From positions 1,772,001 through 1,836,000 of the forward strand of contig NC_009043.1 of the NCBI RefSeq assembly GCF_000209165.1: a DNA stretch of 64,000 nt, read 5' to 3'. Below the pieces are notes generated by a model. The model ran no database searches. It had not been told where the DNA came from and was given only the letters and a program-made list of their open reading frames with translations. Numbering within the stretch: position 1 is the stretch's first letter; every line of letters begins with the position of its first letter. The translations under genes were made by a program, and so were the position numbers. The stretch comes from Scheffersomyces stipitis CBS 6054. Its lineage: Eukaryota; Ascomycota; Pichiomycetes; Serinales; Debaryomycetaceae. Positions 49,487 through 60,205 of this stretch are shown here, piece by piece.

Positions 49487-50870
49487 AATGATGTCTATTA
49501 CATTTCCAGTACTGTTACTATGCGAGTTTGAGTTCTATCGAGGACGGACAAACTAGGAGAGATATACAAGATAAAACTTACAAAATATACATTTTATTAC
49601 GATACATTCAATGTTTGGTGATTTATTATTCGTTTACATCGTGATTTTATCTACAACTGGGGTTTATGTATAATTGAAGATCCTGTATTAGGATCCAGGA
49701 AACCGGAATCCAATGAAAGTTTGCGTTAAATGGTGAATTGTAAACGCAGATGATATTAAAAGTTTCTTACCTTGGTTGTGTAGTTGCTATTGAAAATGTT
49801 AATTCTAGGTGAATTATATAGACAATTTTAGAAATAAGTATTAAACTGGATAAAATATTAATACTCCAAACCAAACCAAAAATATTTTAGTAAGAAATTT
49901 AGTATAGGTCTAATTTTGTTCGTGTCCTTCTTATATCATGAAATTGAAATAATAGGCAGCATCAAAATCGTTCTATTAATAAATTCCTCTTGTCGTCACT
50001 TCCGAAAGGAGAGGAGGGAAAAATGAATTGAAATTATTACATCGTGCCAATTCATGAAAGGCATTCAGATACCCGTTCAATCAGTAAGGAATTGATCAAC
50101 ATTTCATTTCATGTACAAAACGATCAAGGCCCAATTGTGCTTCATCGTTTTTGTTACATATATTCCTTACAAAGCAGTGTACCTTCTTCGCAATGTACGA
50201 GAGAGCAAATGCGCTTCAATTTGTAACAGGATCATATAATTGAGTTTCGAATATATGCACAGGAATCTTGGTCAGATTCACAAGGCAAATCTCAAGAAGA
50301 ATTTACCATATACCTATGAGAATAGCTTTTTGGTCTCATTCATATACGGTTAAAAAAGTACCTAGTAAGACAATCAAACTCTACTTGAAATCGTGGAAAA
50401 GAAATTGTTTCCAATTGGTAGCTCCCAAACATGACAAGTGATTTCAATCTGGAGTCGTATCATCTCAAGTAAAGAGAAAGAAAGACTAAAGAGGCCAACT
50501 CAGATTACATCTGTCAGCTCTAACTTTAACTCCGATATCTCCTTTATATCTCCTTTATGAAGGACACATTATGAAAGTACGATTTTCATGCGCGGATCCT
50601 GTACCGAGTTTTGGCGTCGAATTTATCTTAGCTACTGTGGCCCAATCTGCTAATAAAGTTGGTTCCTTGGAAAAAATGTGTGGAGACTCACTATAAATGC
50701 GAGATATTTGCAGTCAAATAAATTACTTTTGAAATTTCTTCCAGCTTGATTGATTTCTACTACAGTGTGTATGCGAATTAGTTGATTTGTCTAGAAGCAT
50801 TTATAAATATTTTCTACTACTTTCGAAGTATTTATCACGAATTGTTTTTAAGAAACAACGTTTGCTAAAA
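49487..50870. other. Intergenic region between the two OYE genes
   Basis: About 1.4 kb without a credible gene. The direct repeat ATCTCCTTTAT is in tandem near 50538-50560, and a small plus-strand frame at 50044-50226 looks like chance. The frame of the downstream OYE is open to a TTG at 50787 but has no ATG before 50871. Confidence 0.4.
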
Positions 50871-52085
50871 ATGACTGCTACCTCTTTGAAGTCCACCAAC
50901 CTTTTTAAGCCAATTAAGGTCGGCTCTGTCACCTTGCAAAACAGAGTCACCCATTTGCCTACTACAAGAACCAGAGCCTTTGGTGATCACACTGCCACGG
51001 ACTTGCAACTTATTTACTACGAAGACAGATCTTCATCGCCTGGCACTCTTTTGGTCACGGAAGCCACACTTATCTCTATGAACCAAGGTCTTTATCCCAA
51101 TGTTCCAGGAATTTGGAACAAGGACCAAGTCAAGTCGTGGAAGAAGATCACCGATGCTGTCCACAAGAAGAGAGGTTTCATTTCTGTACAGTTGTGGGCT
51201 GTTGGTCGTGTTGGTTTTCCTGATTTATTGAAGGCTGAAGGTTTACCATTGACTTCTCCTTCTGCCTTGTATGAATCAGAAAAGTCTAAGGAAGCGGCTG
51301 AAGCTGTTGAAAACCCTGTCAGGATGTTGACCGAGGACGAGATCAAGGATATTATCTACAACCAGTATACCAACGCTGCTAAAAATGCCATTGAAGCCGG
51401 ATTTGATTTCCTCGAAATCCACGCTGCCAACGGTTTCTTAGTGGAACAGTTCATTAACCCAAGTTCCAACACAAGAACCGACAAGTACGGAGGCTCCATT
51501 GAAAATAGAGCCAGATTTGCCTTGGAATTGGTTGACCACTTGATCTCTGTGGTTGGTGCTGACAAGTTGGCTATTAGGATTTCTCCTTTCAACAATTTCA
51601 AAGGTATGTTGGCTGAGAACGAAGTAATTCACCCTATTGCTACCTTTGGTTATATTGTTTCTGAATTACAGAGAAGAGCCGATAAAGGTAATGAGTTGGC
51701 CTATATCAGCGTTGTCGATGGTCGTTACAACTCAGATGGAACCGAAGCTGTCCTTAACACTAAATTCATTGACCAGATCTGGAAGGGTGTCATTTTGAGA
51801 GGGGCAAAGTATACTCATGACTACAAAAAGAACTGGGAGACTGTCGCTAGGGATGTAGACCATGACAATCGTACCTTGATTGGTTTCGGAAGAAACTTTA
51901 TTGCTAACCCTGACTTGGTTTCCAGATTGGAAAATGGCCTTGAATTGAATGCTTATGACAGAGCGACCTTCTATAAGAATTACAATAACGGTTATAACAC
52001 TTACCAATTCTTTGGATCCTCTGAAGAGGTGGATGCAGAAGCTGAAGCCAAAGTTCTACCTAAGTCGTTAGTCCAAGATTCTTAA
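50871..52085 (+). CDS. NADPH dehydrogenase, classical Old Yellow Enzyme
   Basis: 404 aa, the length of yeast OYE1-3 (400 aa). FMN enzyme reducing alpha,beta-unsaturated carbonyls with NADPH. N-terminal LFKPIKVGSVTLQNRVTHLP matches the FMN-binding first strand. The substrate-anchoring pair is His184/Asn187 in EIHAANGFLVEQF, followed by the TDKYGGSIENRARF block; the C-terminal LIGFGRNFIANPDL holds the phosphate loop. The residue two after Asn187 is Phe189, where OYE1 has Tyr196, the proton donor for alkene reduction. The enzyme may therefore be impaired in reduction or use another donor. The start at 50871 (MTATSLKSTNLF) is the first ATG. Confidence 0.9.
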   Translation: MTATSLKSTNLFKPIKVGSVTLQNRVTHLPTTRTRAFGDHTATDLQLIYYEDRSSSPGTLLVTEATLISMNQGLYPNVPGIWNKDQVKSWKKITDAVHKKRGFISVQLWAVGRVGFPDLLKAEGLPLTSPSALYESEKSKEAAEAVENPVRMLTEDEIKDIIYNQYTNAAKNAIEAGFDFLEIHAANGFLVEQFINPSSNTRTDKYGGSIENRARFALELVDHLISVVGADKLAIRISPFNNFKGMLAENEVIHPIATFGYIVSELQRRADKGNELAYISVVDGRYNSDGTEAVLNTKFIDQIWKGVILRGAKYTHDYKKNWETVARDVDHDNRTLIGFGRNFIANPDLVSRLENGLELNAYDRATFYKNYNNGYNTYQFFGSSEEVDAEAEAKVLPKSLVQDS

Positions 52086-53322
52086 AGGAAAGAACCATAG
52101 TTTTTTTTTATTTTATTCTATAGATGCTAACTTTTCAAGAAACAAATATCACCGTAATCATGGAGTTATGGAATACATACGAAAACTAGATTCTAGTATT
52201 ATAGACAGGCGAACTACACAATATGGATCTGTAGCTATGGCAGCTTAAATATGGGTTAACTATATGTGCCAAATGTCACATTGAAAGAGAGAACCGAGAG
52301 ACCATTTTAAATGAATATATGGATATATGGATATATAATGCATCAAGAGTTTTTTTTTTTTGTACGATTCGAAGATCATGAATCTTTACTTAATTGAGTG
52401 AAGGTACTTGAATGGTTCTACTTTTTAGGCAGGCGGAACATTTTTGCAGCAATTGATATTTTATATAAATTTTCGCATTTTTTTTAGACAACTTGTACAC
52501 AATAATTGGGAGAGTTATTAAAGTAAAGGAAAAGTTATGAATATTAGAATATGGTACAGTCTAAAGGATGACTTATTCTCAGTATACTAGAAAGGAATAG
52601 CAATCATGGGAAATGGAAAATTAGAAGTGATAATAAAATACAAATTTCCATTATATTTGAGAATAAATTATCGTCAGTTAGGCTAGGCATGGACAAGGAT
52701 ATCCTACTGGTGTTGTATATATATCTCACCAGGTTTTTCTTTCTAAAATAACTCAAAGAAAATGACACATGTATCTTTACATTACCTATGATACGAAAAT
52801 CTCTTTTTGGATGGAGAGTGGATATTGATTTTGGGTTTTTAAAATAGTAAAATACGATATAAATCAAAACTATGCTATAATGATTTTTTTTTGAATTTTG
52901 CTCTAATTTATAATTTAATTTACTTCCTTTCGCTTCCATTACTTTTGAGGGTGGTATTTCGTCTTAATAGTAATGACACATTATAATCTATAAAAGCTAA
53001 TGAATGACTAACTCAATTATTCGTTGAGATGTAGATAGTGCTCAAGATTAAATTTTACAAATTACACTACTCTGTAAATTTGCGGTACACCCATCTATCA
53101 ATAGAACTTGAAAATACAGAGATGTGGTGGAGTTATTCCTTAATCTCTAGGTATTTCAACCACTTATCCGCCCTATCTCACCAAAAAAATACTAATCTCA
53201 AGGTGTATCCTGCAGGAAAGTATGCACTGCGAAAGAAAGTACTTCACTTCCCCCATACTCTTGATTTTAGATTTCTTTTAAGTTTTGTATCTTTCTTTTC
53301 TTACACGAGTAAACTTCCCAGA
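52086..53322. promoter_or_regulatory. Intergenic region upstream of the gentisate-cluster regulator
   Basis: About 1.2 kb, AT-rich, with poly(T) tracts (about 52100 and 52350) and a GGATATAT tandem run near 52320-52337. The regulator's frame is open back to 53038 (a GTG) and includes in-frame ATGs (for example in ENTEMWW), but the conserved part starts at 53323. Confidence 0.4.
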
Positions 53323-55605
53323 ATGACTACTGTGGTTAAAGAATCCACACCAAAGAGAGGGCGTACCAATTTGGCTTGCGACAGGTGTCGCCAAAGGAAA
53401 ACACGTTGCGACGGAGTGCAACCGGTTTGTGGAACATGTATGAAGCGCAAAATTCCATGTAAATTTGAGCGTAAATACCCTCGAGCTCAGGTTTCTGTTC
53501 AGTATGTCAAGACACTCGAAGAGAAGTTGAAAATCCTAAAATCTCAAGGCAGAGACAAATTTAACGATAACGTCAATTTGAATGTTAATAACAACGGCTC
53601 GACAGCAAATCCAATAGAAGGTCTCGGAATTGATTCCTCTTCTAGTGGTGAACTTCTTCACAGCCAAAATCAAAATCAGATTAACCAACAAAATCAAATA
53701 CATTACCACACTCAGTATTCAATACAACAACTACCTAACTCAATCAATAACCGCATTACGCCTCAACCTATCCGTAACTCGGGGTTCTCCGCCATGTCCG
53801 TGGGCTCCCTGAATGATATCCATGCTCCTTCATTTGCCTACATCAACTCCAATAACAAAAAATCGTTGATGTTGAACTACGACGATAAGCATTCTGTGGA
53901 ATATGGTGTAAATGGCCTGGTCATTTCGGGAACGTATAAGGATGAAGAGACCAGTGCAGATGCCATGGGAGCTGGCTCTCTTTCTGATGACAGGAGCAAA
54001 GACAAGAACTTCTACGGATCTTCAGCAGCAGTTTCGTTCATGAAAGAACTTGCTTTAACTGTAGATGGAGGTCCCCAAAGGTCGGACTCGGAAAACAAGA
54101 AATTTGTGGAACGAGCCAAGTACAAGATGTCTCGTAACGATGCTAGAAGCACCAAAGGGTTATCAGATATGTTGGTTCCTCCACGGAGTATCGCTGATCG
54201 TTACATAAGAAACTACTTCGACTTCACCTACAATCTCTACCCGTTTGTACACAAGCCAACATTTATGGCAGCCTATGACGAAATCTGGTCTGCTGATGCT
54301 GGTTCCTATGAGGTGGATGAGCTTTTCTACTCTATTCTTAATATCATTTTTGCATTTGGTTGTCGACTCCTGTTAGACATTGACCATCAGGAAAGCTTTG
54401 CCAATGCTGACATGTACTTTGAGCGATCGCAGGAGTTGCTCCGGTTTCATCTCATGGATGCCGGGTCACTCTTGTTGGTACAAGCGTTGATACTTACGGG
54501 CCAGTATTTACAAGCTACAACCAGACTGGCTGGGTGTTGGAACATCATAGGATTGGCCATCCGAATGGCGCAGGGTTTGGGGTTACACGAGGAACAGAAT
54601 CTTGAGTCTACTAACAGTTACATTGAAAAAGAGATGAGAGAGAGATTATGGCATGGTTGTTTAATGATGGATAGGATAGTATCAATGACTTTAGGAAGAC
54701 CCATGATGGTAATGCATGAGTCCCGTATGTCTTTACCTTCAGCGATTGATGATGAGAATATCTTAGACGATTCCTACGTACCCTCTTCTAATCCATCTTA
54801 CATGTGTTTTTTTAATGAAACGGTTAAGCTCTACGACATACTTGCAGACATTTTGAAGATTTTCTATTCTAGCAGTGAACCTGAATTTTTTGATCTCTTT
54901 CTCAGTATTTTTAAAATCGAAGAGAGACTCCATAAATTCCATGAAAATGTACCTAAGCATATTAAGTTCGGGTTTGAGTTGCACGAAAAGCCTTTCCGTC
55001 GTCAGAGTATCATTCTCCACTTGCGGTACTTGCATTTGAAGATGGTACTATATCGCCGTGTATTATTTCCTAAAAAATATGCTGCAAACAGGCGGGAAAT
55101 TCACTCCGAATTAATTTCCCATACCACAAATTCGATCTCCTTGCTTTGTGTGGAAGCTGCGATCGAGTTGATTCAGGTGGTTAAGAAATATAGAGCGGAG
55201 GACATAGAGATATTGCCAGCTAGTTGGTACACTGTGTTCTACTTGTACAGTGCGGAGACTGTTATGTTGGCAGCTAAACTTAAGCCCACCCTACAAGAAG
55301 AAACCAGCACGGAAGTCTTTACCACTGCATGGACCAACGGGTTAGAAATGTTGGCCGGCTACCAAGATGAATCAGAGTCGGCAGTGCGGTGTTTGAAGAT
55401 ATTGGAGATCATGGGAGAAAGAGTTCACGCTTCCGCCTTCCGACACAAGCGGCATATTGACATTCCTACGGTCGGCAGCGACTCGGCCCAAAACAGTCCT
55501 TCGCATATTCCTTCCGATATTCTCTATTCATTATTGTATGATACAGCAGGGCCATTTGGAGGTCCTTTCTTCTACCGAGAAGAAATGAATCGGTTTTCCA
55601 GCTAG
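53323..55605 (+). CDS. Zn2Cys6 transcription factor, putative gentisate-pathway regulator
   Basis: 760 aa. The zinc cluster (residues about 18-45) fits CX2CX6CX6CX2CX6C: CDRCRQRKTRCDGVQPVC then GTCMKRKIPC. A basic linker and a coiled-coil start (VQYVKTLEEKLKILKS) follow. A Gln/Asn-rich stretch lies at about 100-150. The fungal-specific TF domain includes the FTYNLYPFVHKPTFMAAYDE segment and the RLWHGCLMMDRIVSMTLGRP motif typical of this family. The ATG at 53323 (MTTVVKESTPKRGR) was preferred over longer in-frame starts. Its position next to fumarylpyruvate hydrolase suggests it controls the cluster, like GTF1 of Candida parapsilosis; orthology is not proven. Confidence 0.82.
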   Translation: MTTVVKESTPKRGRTNLACDRCRQRKTRCDGVQPVCGTCMKRKIPCKFERKYPRAQVSVQYVKTLEEKLKILKSQGRDKFNDNVNLNVNNNGSTANPIEGLGIDSSSSGELLHSQNQNQINQQNQIHYHTQYSIQQLPNSINNRITPQPIRNSGFSAMSVGSLNDIHAPSFAYINSNNKKSLMLNYDDKHSVEYGVNGLVISGTYKDEETSADAMGAGSLSDDRSKDKNFYGSSAAVSFMKELALTVDGGPQRSDSENKKFVERAKYKMSRNDARSTKGLSDMLVPPRSIADRYIRNYFDFTYNLYPFVHKPTFMAAYDEIWSADAGSYEVDELFYSILNIIFAFGCRLLLDIDHQESFANADMYFERSQELLRFHLMDAGSLLLVQALILTGQYLQATTRLAGCWNIIGLAIRMAQGLGLHEEQNLESTNSYIEKEMRERLWHGCLMMDRIVSMTLGRPMMVMHESRMSLPSAIDDENILDDSYVPSSNPSYMCFFNETVKLYDILADILKIFYSSSEPEFFDLFLSIFKIEERLHKFHENVPKHIKFGFELHEKPFRRQSIILHLRYLHLKMVLYRRVLFPKKYAANRREIHSELISHTTNSISLLCVEAAIELIQVVKKYRAEDIEILPASWYTVFYLYSAETVMLAAKLKPTLQEETSTEVFTTAWTNGLEMLAGYQDESESAVRCLKILEIMGERVHASAFRHKRHIDIPTVGSDSAQNSPSHIPSDILYSLLYDTAGPFGGPFFYREEMNRFSS

Positions 55606-56321
55606 AATTGGATTTTATCGGCCGAACTAATTTCAGCTTCGAATGTGTAGTTCAATATTATTCGCTAGAGGGGTTCAATAAAAGAACCGAATAAATTACC
55701 GCTGGCTAGTTGAAACGACTCCTGTATTACTGTCACTTTTTCATGGCGATATGACAAAGCTATCCGGTACATTACATTTTGCTGAATTATGTTCTTGTTA
55801 CCAGATAGCAGATTGTAGTGCGGACCTTTCTATATTTTGTGTAAGAGAGGGGTCAAGATCTTGTACCGCATATTTTGTATGCACGTAAAAATCGGACCCC
55901 ACCAATACACATATTTTTTGACTATCGATTATTTTTTATCTTGCTGTTGCCTCTACACTAATTTACTAGATTTGGTCGTGGAATCCGTTAAGCAATTTTC
56001 TTGTAATACAAAACCAGTCACATTGAAATGATACAGGTACAGATATCATTTCTAGAATTCCACATTCACAGAAGTTTGATAGCCAAAGCTCAAAAGGCCC
56101 AATGAATAACCTCCTTTAGCAGCAAAATGTTCTATGGGTACAAATTTATTATGTCAAGACTATTTGGCCATTATTCCCGGGATTCCAAAACTTCTTCTCT
56201 AAAAATTCCTATCTGTTTCCGGGCCTTCTTCAATCATTATTGACATTTCTTCACATGTTTGTACGATGGCATTATTTTCTCTAGTTCCATGTAATGCGTT
56301 CTATAAACTTATTCTGATTAT
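55606..56321. other. Intergenic region, regulator 3' end / FPH1 3' end
   Basis: About 720 bp between convergent genes. TTATCGGCCGAAC (about 55615) contains the TATCGG word seen in the cluster promoters. No ORF is credible. Confidence 0.35.
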
Positions 56322-57203
56322 TTATTCGAACACCATTTTATTAGAAAGTGTGCCGATTTGATCAATAGCTACCTCAACAACGTCTCCGTTTTGAAGATAC
56401 ACAGGGGTTGGCTTCATACCTAACGCAACACCACTTGGAGTTCCGGTCATGATGACAGTTCCCATTTCCAATGTAGTGCTTTGCGAAATGAAGGAAATGA
56501 TTCTTGGAACTCCAAACAAAAGATCGTCAGTGTTGGCATCTTGACGTATTTCGCCGTTAACGGTAGTTTGTAGGCTAAGGTTTCCTGGATTTTGAATCAC
56601 TTGTGGTGAAACCAAGGCTGGACCCAATGGAGCGTACTTGTCGAAACTCTTAGAGAAACACCATTGAGGAACACTTCCGGCGAATTCTGGGTCCTTCTGC
56701 CAGTTACGGGAAGACACATCGTTGCCAGTAACATAACCAGCAACATAACTCAATGCTTCTTCTTCCTTGATATTTTTTCCGGTCTTGCCAATAACAATAC
56801 ACAATTCACCTTCATAATCACATTTGGATTGAGCGATCTTAGGAATTGGAATGTCTTCTCCGAAGTCTGCAACACTGAAACTTGTCTTGTAGAAAATGGA
56901 TGGGAATGGTGGTGGGGTTCTGCCACCTTCCTGGATGTGTTTCATGAAGTTCAAACCTACACACTTCACCATGGGAACATCATCGGGAGTAAGAGGACCC
57001 AACAAAGTCTTTACTTCCTTGATAACATCAGTCACAACAGCATTATCAAAGATATCACCAGTGATAACCTTGGCCATGATCTGTTTACCTTGCAAGAATT
57101 GCTTGCCAACATCGTAGTCAGCATCAGAGACAATAGGTTCACCTCTATAGGTCTTTCCGTCTTGAGCGACGAATCTAATTAATCTCTTCCAAGTAGGGGT
57201 CAT
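56322..57203 (-). CDS. FPH1: Fumarylpyruvate hydrolase (FAH family)
   Basis: 293 aa. It cleaves fumarylpyruvate to fumarate and pyruvate, the last step of the gentisate pathway. The fumarylacetoacetate-hydrolase fold is seen in VKCVGLNFMKHIQEGG, the metal-binding Glu pair in CDYEGELCIVIGK, AGYVTGNDVSSRNWQ, WCFSKSFDKYAPLGP and the C-terminal MTGTPSGVALGM loop. The start at 57203 (MTPTWKRLIRFV) gives the family's usual length; an upstream extension of 50 residues is in frame but adds only unlikely sequence. It is divergent from GDX1 with a 398-bp shared promoter, so co-regulation is likely. Confidence 0.9.
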   Translation of the reverse strand: MTPTWKRLIRFVAQDGKTYRGEPIVSDADYDVGKQFLQGKQIMAKVITGDIFDNAVVTDVIKEVKTLLGPLTPDDVPMVKCVGLNFMKHIQEGGRTPPPFPSIFYKTSFSVADFGEDIPIPKIAQSKCDYEGELCIVIGKTGKNIKEEEALSYVAGYVTGNDVSSRNWQKDPEFAGSVPQWCFSKSFDKYAPLGPALVSPQVIQNPGNLSLQTTVNGEIRQDANTDDLLFGVPRIISFISQSTTLEMGTVIMTGTPSGVALGMKPTPVYLQNGDVVEVAIDQIGTLSNKMVFE

Positions 57204-57601
57204 TATTCGTTTTGTTATTGAAATAGTTATTGTCGCGAACTCTAAATCTCGTACGAAATCAGGATTTAGCCTGGTATATATTTCATTCATGTAGACCAGT
57301 TCCTGAATAAACTTCGGAACAACATTCCTATTATTTATATTTACTCCGCTCAAATTTCTTTGATTGCTGATTAGCCCTAAAAGCTCCGAGCTCCGATCAA
57401 GGAAGTATCGGCACGGAATTCATCCCGAATCCCGAAACTAACTCTACAATCTATCCCCACTTATTTGCATCCGACTTATCGGAACAAGGCTCCGTCTTGC
57501 ACCCACTATTTGCAAAACTTATATAAATCGTCACACATGGCCAGCTTCTCTATCCCCGATTTGGATGATATTCAACACCGACAAACCAAACTATACTCGC
57601 A
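57204..57601. promoter_or_regulatory. Divergent promoter FPH1 / GDX1
   Basis: 398 bp. Candidate zinc-cluster sites are CTCCGAGCTCCGATC (about 57384), TATCGG at 57406-57411, CCCGAATCCCGAAAC (about 57424), and the inverted repeat TCCGA-CTTA-TCGGA at 57470-57483 (CCG-N6-CGG). Confidence 0.6.
57470..57483. promoter_or_regulatory. Inverted repeat TCCGA-CTTA-TCGGA
   Basis: A perfect 5-bp inverted repeat with a 4-bp spacer (CCG-N6-CGG), the type of paired-triplet site used by Zn2Cys6 dimers, about 120 bp upstream of GDX1. Confidence 0.5.
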
Positions 57602-58594
57602 ATGACTCCAGCTGCTACACCACGCTCTCAAGAAGCGCAGGAAAATGATGCTTTGTTAAAAAGCATGCCCGCTGAAAACGTCGCTCCATTATGGAAGATA
57701 TTGAAGAAGTTGTCTCCTCCCAAGCCAAACCCAATTTCAGTTCCTCATCTCTGGAACTACAAGAAATTAAAGCCAATCTTAGATGAATCTGGACGTCTTG
57801 TTCCAACAGAACTTGCTGAGAGAAGAGTGCTTATGTTGGTTAATCCAAAGTTAAATGGTCCCCGAACTACTGAAACTTTGTATGCTGGTCTTCAATATAT
57901 TAGACCTGGTGAAGTTGCTGCTGCCCATAGACACGTTGCTTTTGCTCTTAGATTCATCCTTGAAGGACAAGGAGGTTTCACTAATGTCGAGGGAACTAGA
58001 ATGTCAATGCAAAGAGGTGACGTACTTTTAACCCCAAGAAACTGCTGGCACGATCATGGTAAGGATGGAAATGGTCCTATGATCTGGTTAGATGGTTTGG
58101 ACTTGCCAATGTGGCAATCAATTCCCGTGAACTACACTGATTACTATGAAGAAGACAGATTCCCAGCTGTTGATAATGAAAACACTCCAATGAAGTTCCC
58201 ATGGCAACCAGTCCAAGACAAGCTTGACAGTATTAAGGGTGACTTTGCTATTTTCGAATATCGTGACCAGGAAAATCCTGAAAAGTACGTATCCTCTATA
58301 CTTGGCGCTGAAGCCTTGAGAGTTTCTCCAAGTGCTTCTACTCCTGTCCGTCAAGAAAACAGTTCTTTCGTTTTCTGTGTCTACGAAGGTAAGGGCCATA
58401 CTATTGTCTACGGTGACGACGGTGAAGAGAATGTTTTCAACTGGGAAAACAGTGATGTCTTCTGTATTCCTTGTAACATGCCATTCAAGCACTTTAATGA
58501 CAGTGAAGAACAAGCTTATCTCTTCAACTTCTCGGACACCCCATTGCTCAAAAACTTGAGAATTCACAGTTCCGACTTGAAGAAGCATAACTAG
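57602..58594 (+). CDS. GDX1: Gentisate 1,2-dioxygenase
   Basis: 330 aa bicupin. It opens the gentisate ring with O2 to maleylpyruvate, using Fe(II). The first cupin carries the iron ligands: His-x-His in VAAAHRHVAFALRF (about residues 113-115) and the third His in CWHDHGKDG (about 150), with WLDGLDLPMWQ after it. The second cupin (VFCVYEGKGHTIVYGDDGEE to DVFCIPCNMPFKHF) has lost the metal pattern, as usual in this family. The length is slightly below bacterial enzymes (about 345-375 aa). A maleylpyruvate isomerase is not seen in the window, so the ring-opened product would need isomerising elsewhere or hydrolysis directly. Confidence 0.93.
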   Translation: MTPAATPRSQEAQENDALLKSMPAENVAPLWKILKKLSPPKPNPISVPHLWNYKKLKPILDESGRLVPTELAERRVLMLVNPKLNGPRTTETLYAGLQYIRPGEVAAAHRHVAFALRFILEGQGGFTNVEGTRMSMQRGDVLLTPRNCWHDHGKDGNGPMIWLDGLDLPMWQSIPVNYTDYYEEDRFPAVDNENTPMKFPWQPVQDKLDSIKGDFAIFEYRDQENPEKYVSSILGAEALRVSPSASTPVRQENSSFVFCVYEGKGHTIVYGDDGEENVFNWENSDVFCIPCNMPFKHFNDSEEQAYLFNFSDTPLLKNLRIHSSDLKKHN

Positions 58595-58969
58595 GTGTTT
58601 TTGTGTAAGTAGGTGTTATATGTTCTGCAAATTAATTAGTGTTAATCCATGTCTAGATTGAAAGGAAGAGTTCTATGATCAGTAAGAGCAGGCCATGTCT
58701 ATAGGTCTGTGTCATGGTCATGTGCACTGGGCTAACATCTAGTGTTAGATGTCATCCACCCTAAGTTTCTTTTTCTGCCTTATTCTTTATCTATGCTTGA
58801 AGTTACAAGGAAAATAATGCCAAATTTGGAATCTTGCAGCAATCCATTATGCAGTATACAAAATTCATTTCAATTTTGTTTTATTTCTAATACAAAATCC
58901 TATAAGTAACCTCACATTAGCTTACTTGAAGAACAGCCGCCTATACATAAATTATGACTAATAAATAAA
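58595..58969. other. Convergent intergenic region GDX1 / MNX2
   Basis: About 375 bp, AT-rich, with 3'-end signals (for example AATACAAAATCC) and no gene. Confidence 0.4.
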
Positions 58970-60205
58970 CTAATCAATAAAAGCGTTCCATCCAAAGAGC
59001 CAGCGTTGGTATTCAATATCAGACCATTGATCTGGGTTATTATCATCTCTCTTCATCATTTTAGTATCTCTTTCTTCTTGCTCTTCACCATCTGGTAAGT
59101 GCCAGACGTGACCATTTTTGTGAGCACCTGCTTGAACAGCCTCAACTCTTCTCTTTCTTCTCTTTTGGTAGTTTTTAAGAGCAGCTGGGATGTCGCTGCT
59201 GGACTTGCACATGTTGATTTCGTCTGCCAAGGTAGCGCCGTCTTCAATAGCTTGAGCAGCCCCTTGAGCCAAATATGGCAACATAGCATGAGCTGCATCT
59301 CCAATCAAAACGACTTTGCCGCTCTCACTGACATAACGTGGAAGCATAGGCAAATCGGCAAGAACCCACTTGAGAACAGATTGAACCTTTGATAAAAGTC
59401 TAACAACAATGGGATCGAAGTTTCTGTAGTGGTGTCTCATTTCTTCTACATCGCCAGGTTCATTCCAGACACCAACAGAGGCTTCACCAGGATGACACAA
59501 CACCATATTGTATAGCTCTCCATTTCTTATTGGGTATGCCATAATGTGTCGTCTGTAACCTATCCAGCAGTTGGAGTTGACATCAGTCATAAGATGAGCA
59601 ATTTCTGGGTCAGACAACATTACTTCCCTTGGAATAGTAGCTCTGTAGGCACAGTTTGAACATTTAAGTGGTAGTACTTTTTCTTCGGTAACTACTGCAC
59701 TATCTCTAACCTTCGAACGAATACCATCAGCTCCAACAATGATGTCAGCTTGGTGGATATTACCATCAACCATAGTAACAGTAACTGCTTCTTGGTCAAC
59801 GGAAGCTATTCTAGAGTTGAGTTTGTATTCAACTCCAAGTTCTAGTGCAGATTCGTGCAAGATTCTTTGGTAATCAGCACGATGAATCAAAACGTATGGG
59901 TTACCATAGGACTTTGTCATCTCTGGATCCAATGGAGTCATGGAGAGAACCTTACCATTGTCATATCTTCTGAGACAAATGTTTTTTGGCCTGGTAATGT
60001 AAGGCAAGAATTTGTCGAAGATACCATACTCCTTAAGGACATGAACGGAGTTGGGAGGCATTTGGATACCAGCACCAACTTCACTTAAAGATGATGAACC
60101 TTCTAAAATAGTAACATTGTGACCTTTCTTCCTCAAGCCGATGGAAGCAGCAATGCCTCCAATACCACCACCGCAGATAATAATGTTGAAATGAGTTGCA
60201 GTCAT
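58970..60205 (-). CDS. MNX2: 3-hydroxybenzoate 6-hydroxylase (FAD monooxygenase)
   Basis: 411 aa, close to bacterial 3HB6H enzymes (about 400 aa). A class A flavoprotein that adds an OH para to the existing one, converting 3-hydroxybenzoate to gentisate. FAD motif GGGIGG is at 12-17 with the acidic residue in VTILEGSSSL; the DG motif is in IIVGADGIRSKVRD; the GD motif VVLIGDAAHAMLPYLAQGA follows. Salicylate hydroxylases are the closest look-alike, but the neighbours (gentisate dioxygenase, fumarylpyruvate hydrolase) decide the role. It lies divergent to an MFS transporter. MNX2 is the C. parapsilosis name. Confidence 0.9.
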   Translation of the reverse strand: MTATHFNIIICGGGIGGIAASIGLRKKGHNVTILEGSSSLSEVGAGIQMPPNSVHVLKEYGIFDKFLPYITRPKNICLRRYDNGKVLSMTPLDPEMTKSYGNPYVLIHRADYQRILHESALELGVEYKLNSRIASVDQEAVTVTMVDGNIHQADIIVGADGIRSKVRDSAVVTEEKVLPLKCSNCAYRATIPREVMLSDPEIAHLMTDVNSNCWIGYRRHIMAYPIRNGELYNMVLCHPGEASVGVWNEPGDVEEMRHHYRNFDPIVVRLLSKVQSVLKWVLADLPMLPRYVSESGKVVLIGDAAHAMLPYLAQGAAQAIEDGATLADEINMCKSSSDIPAALKNYQKRRKRRVEAVQAGAHKNGHVWHLPDGEEQEERDTKMMKRDDNNPDQWSDIEYQRWLFGWNAFID

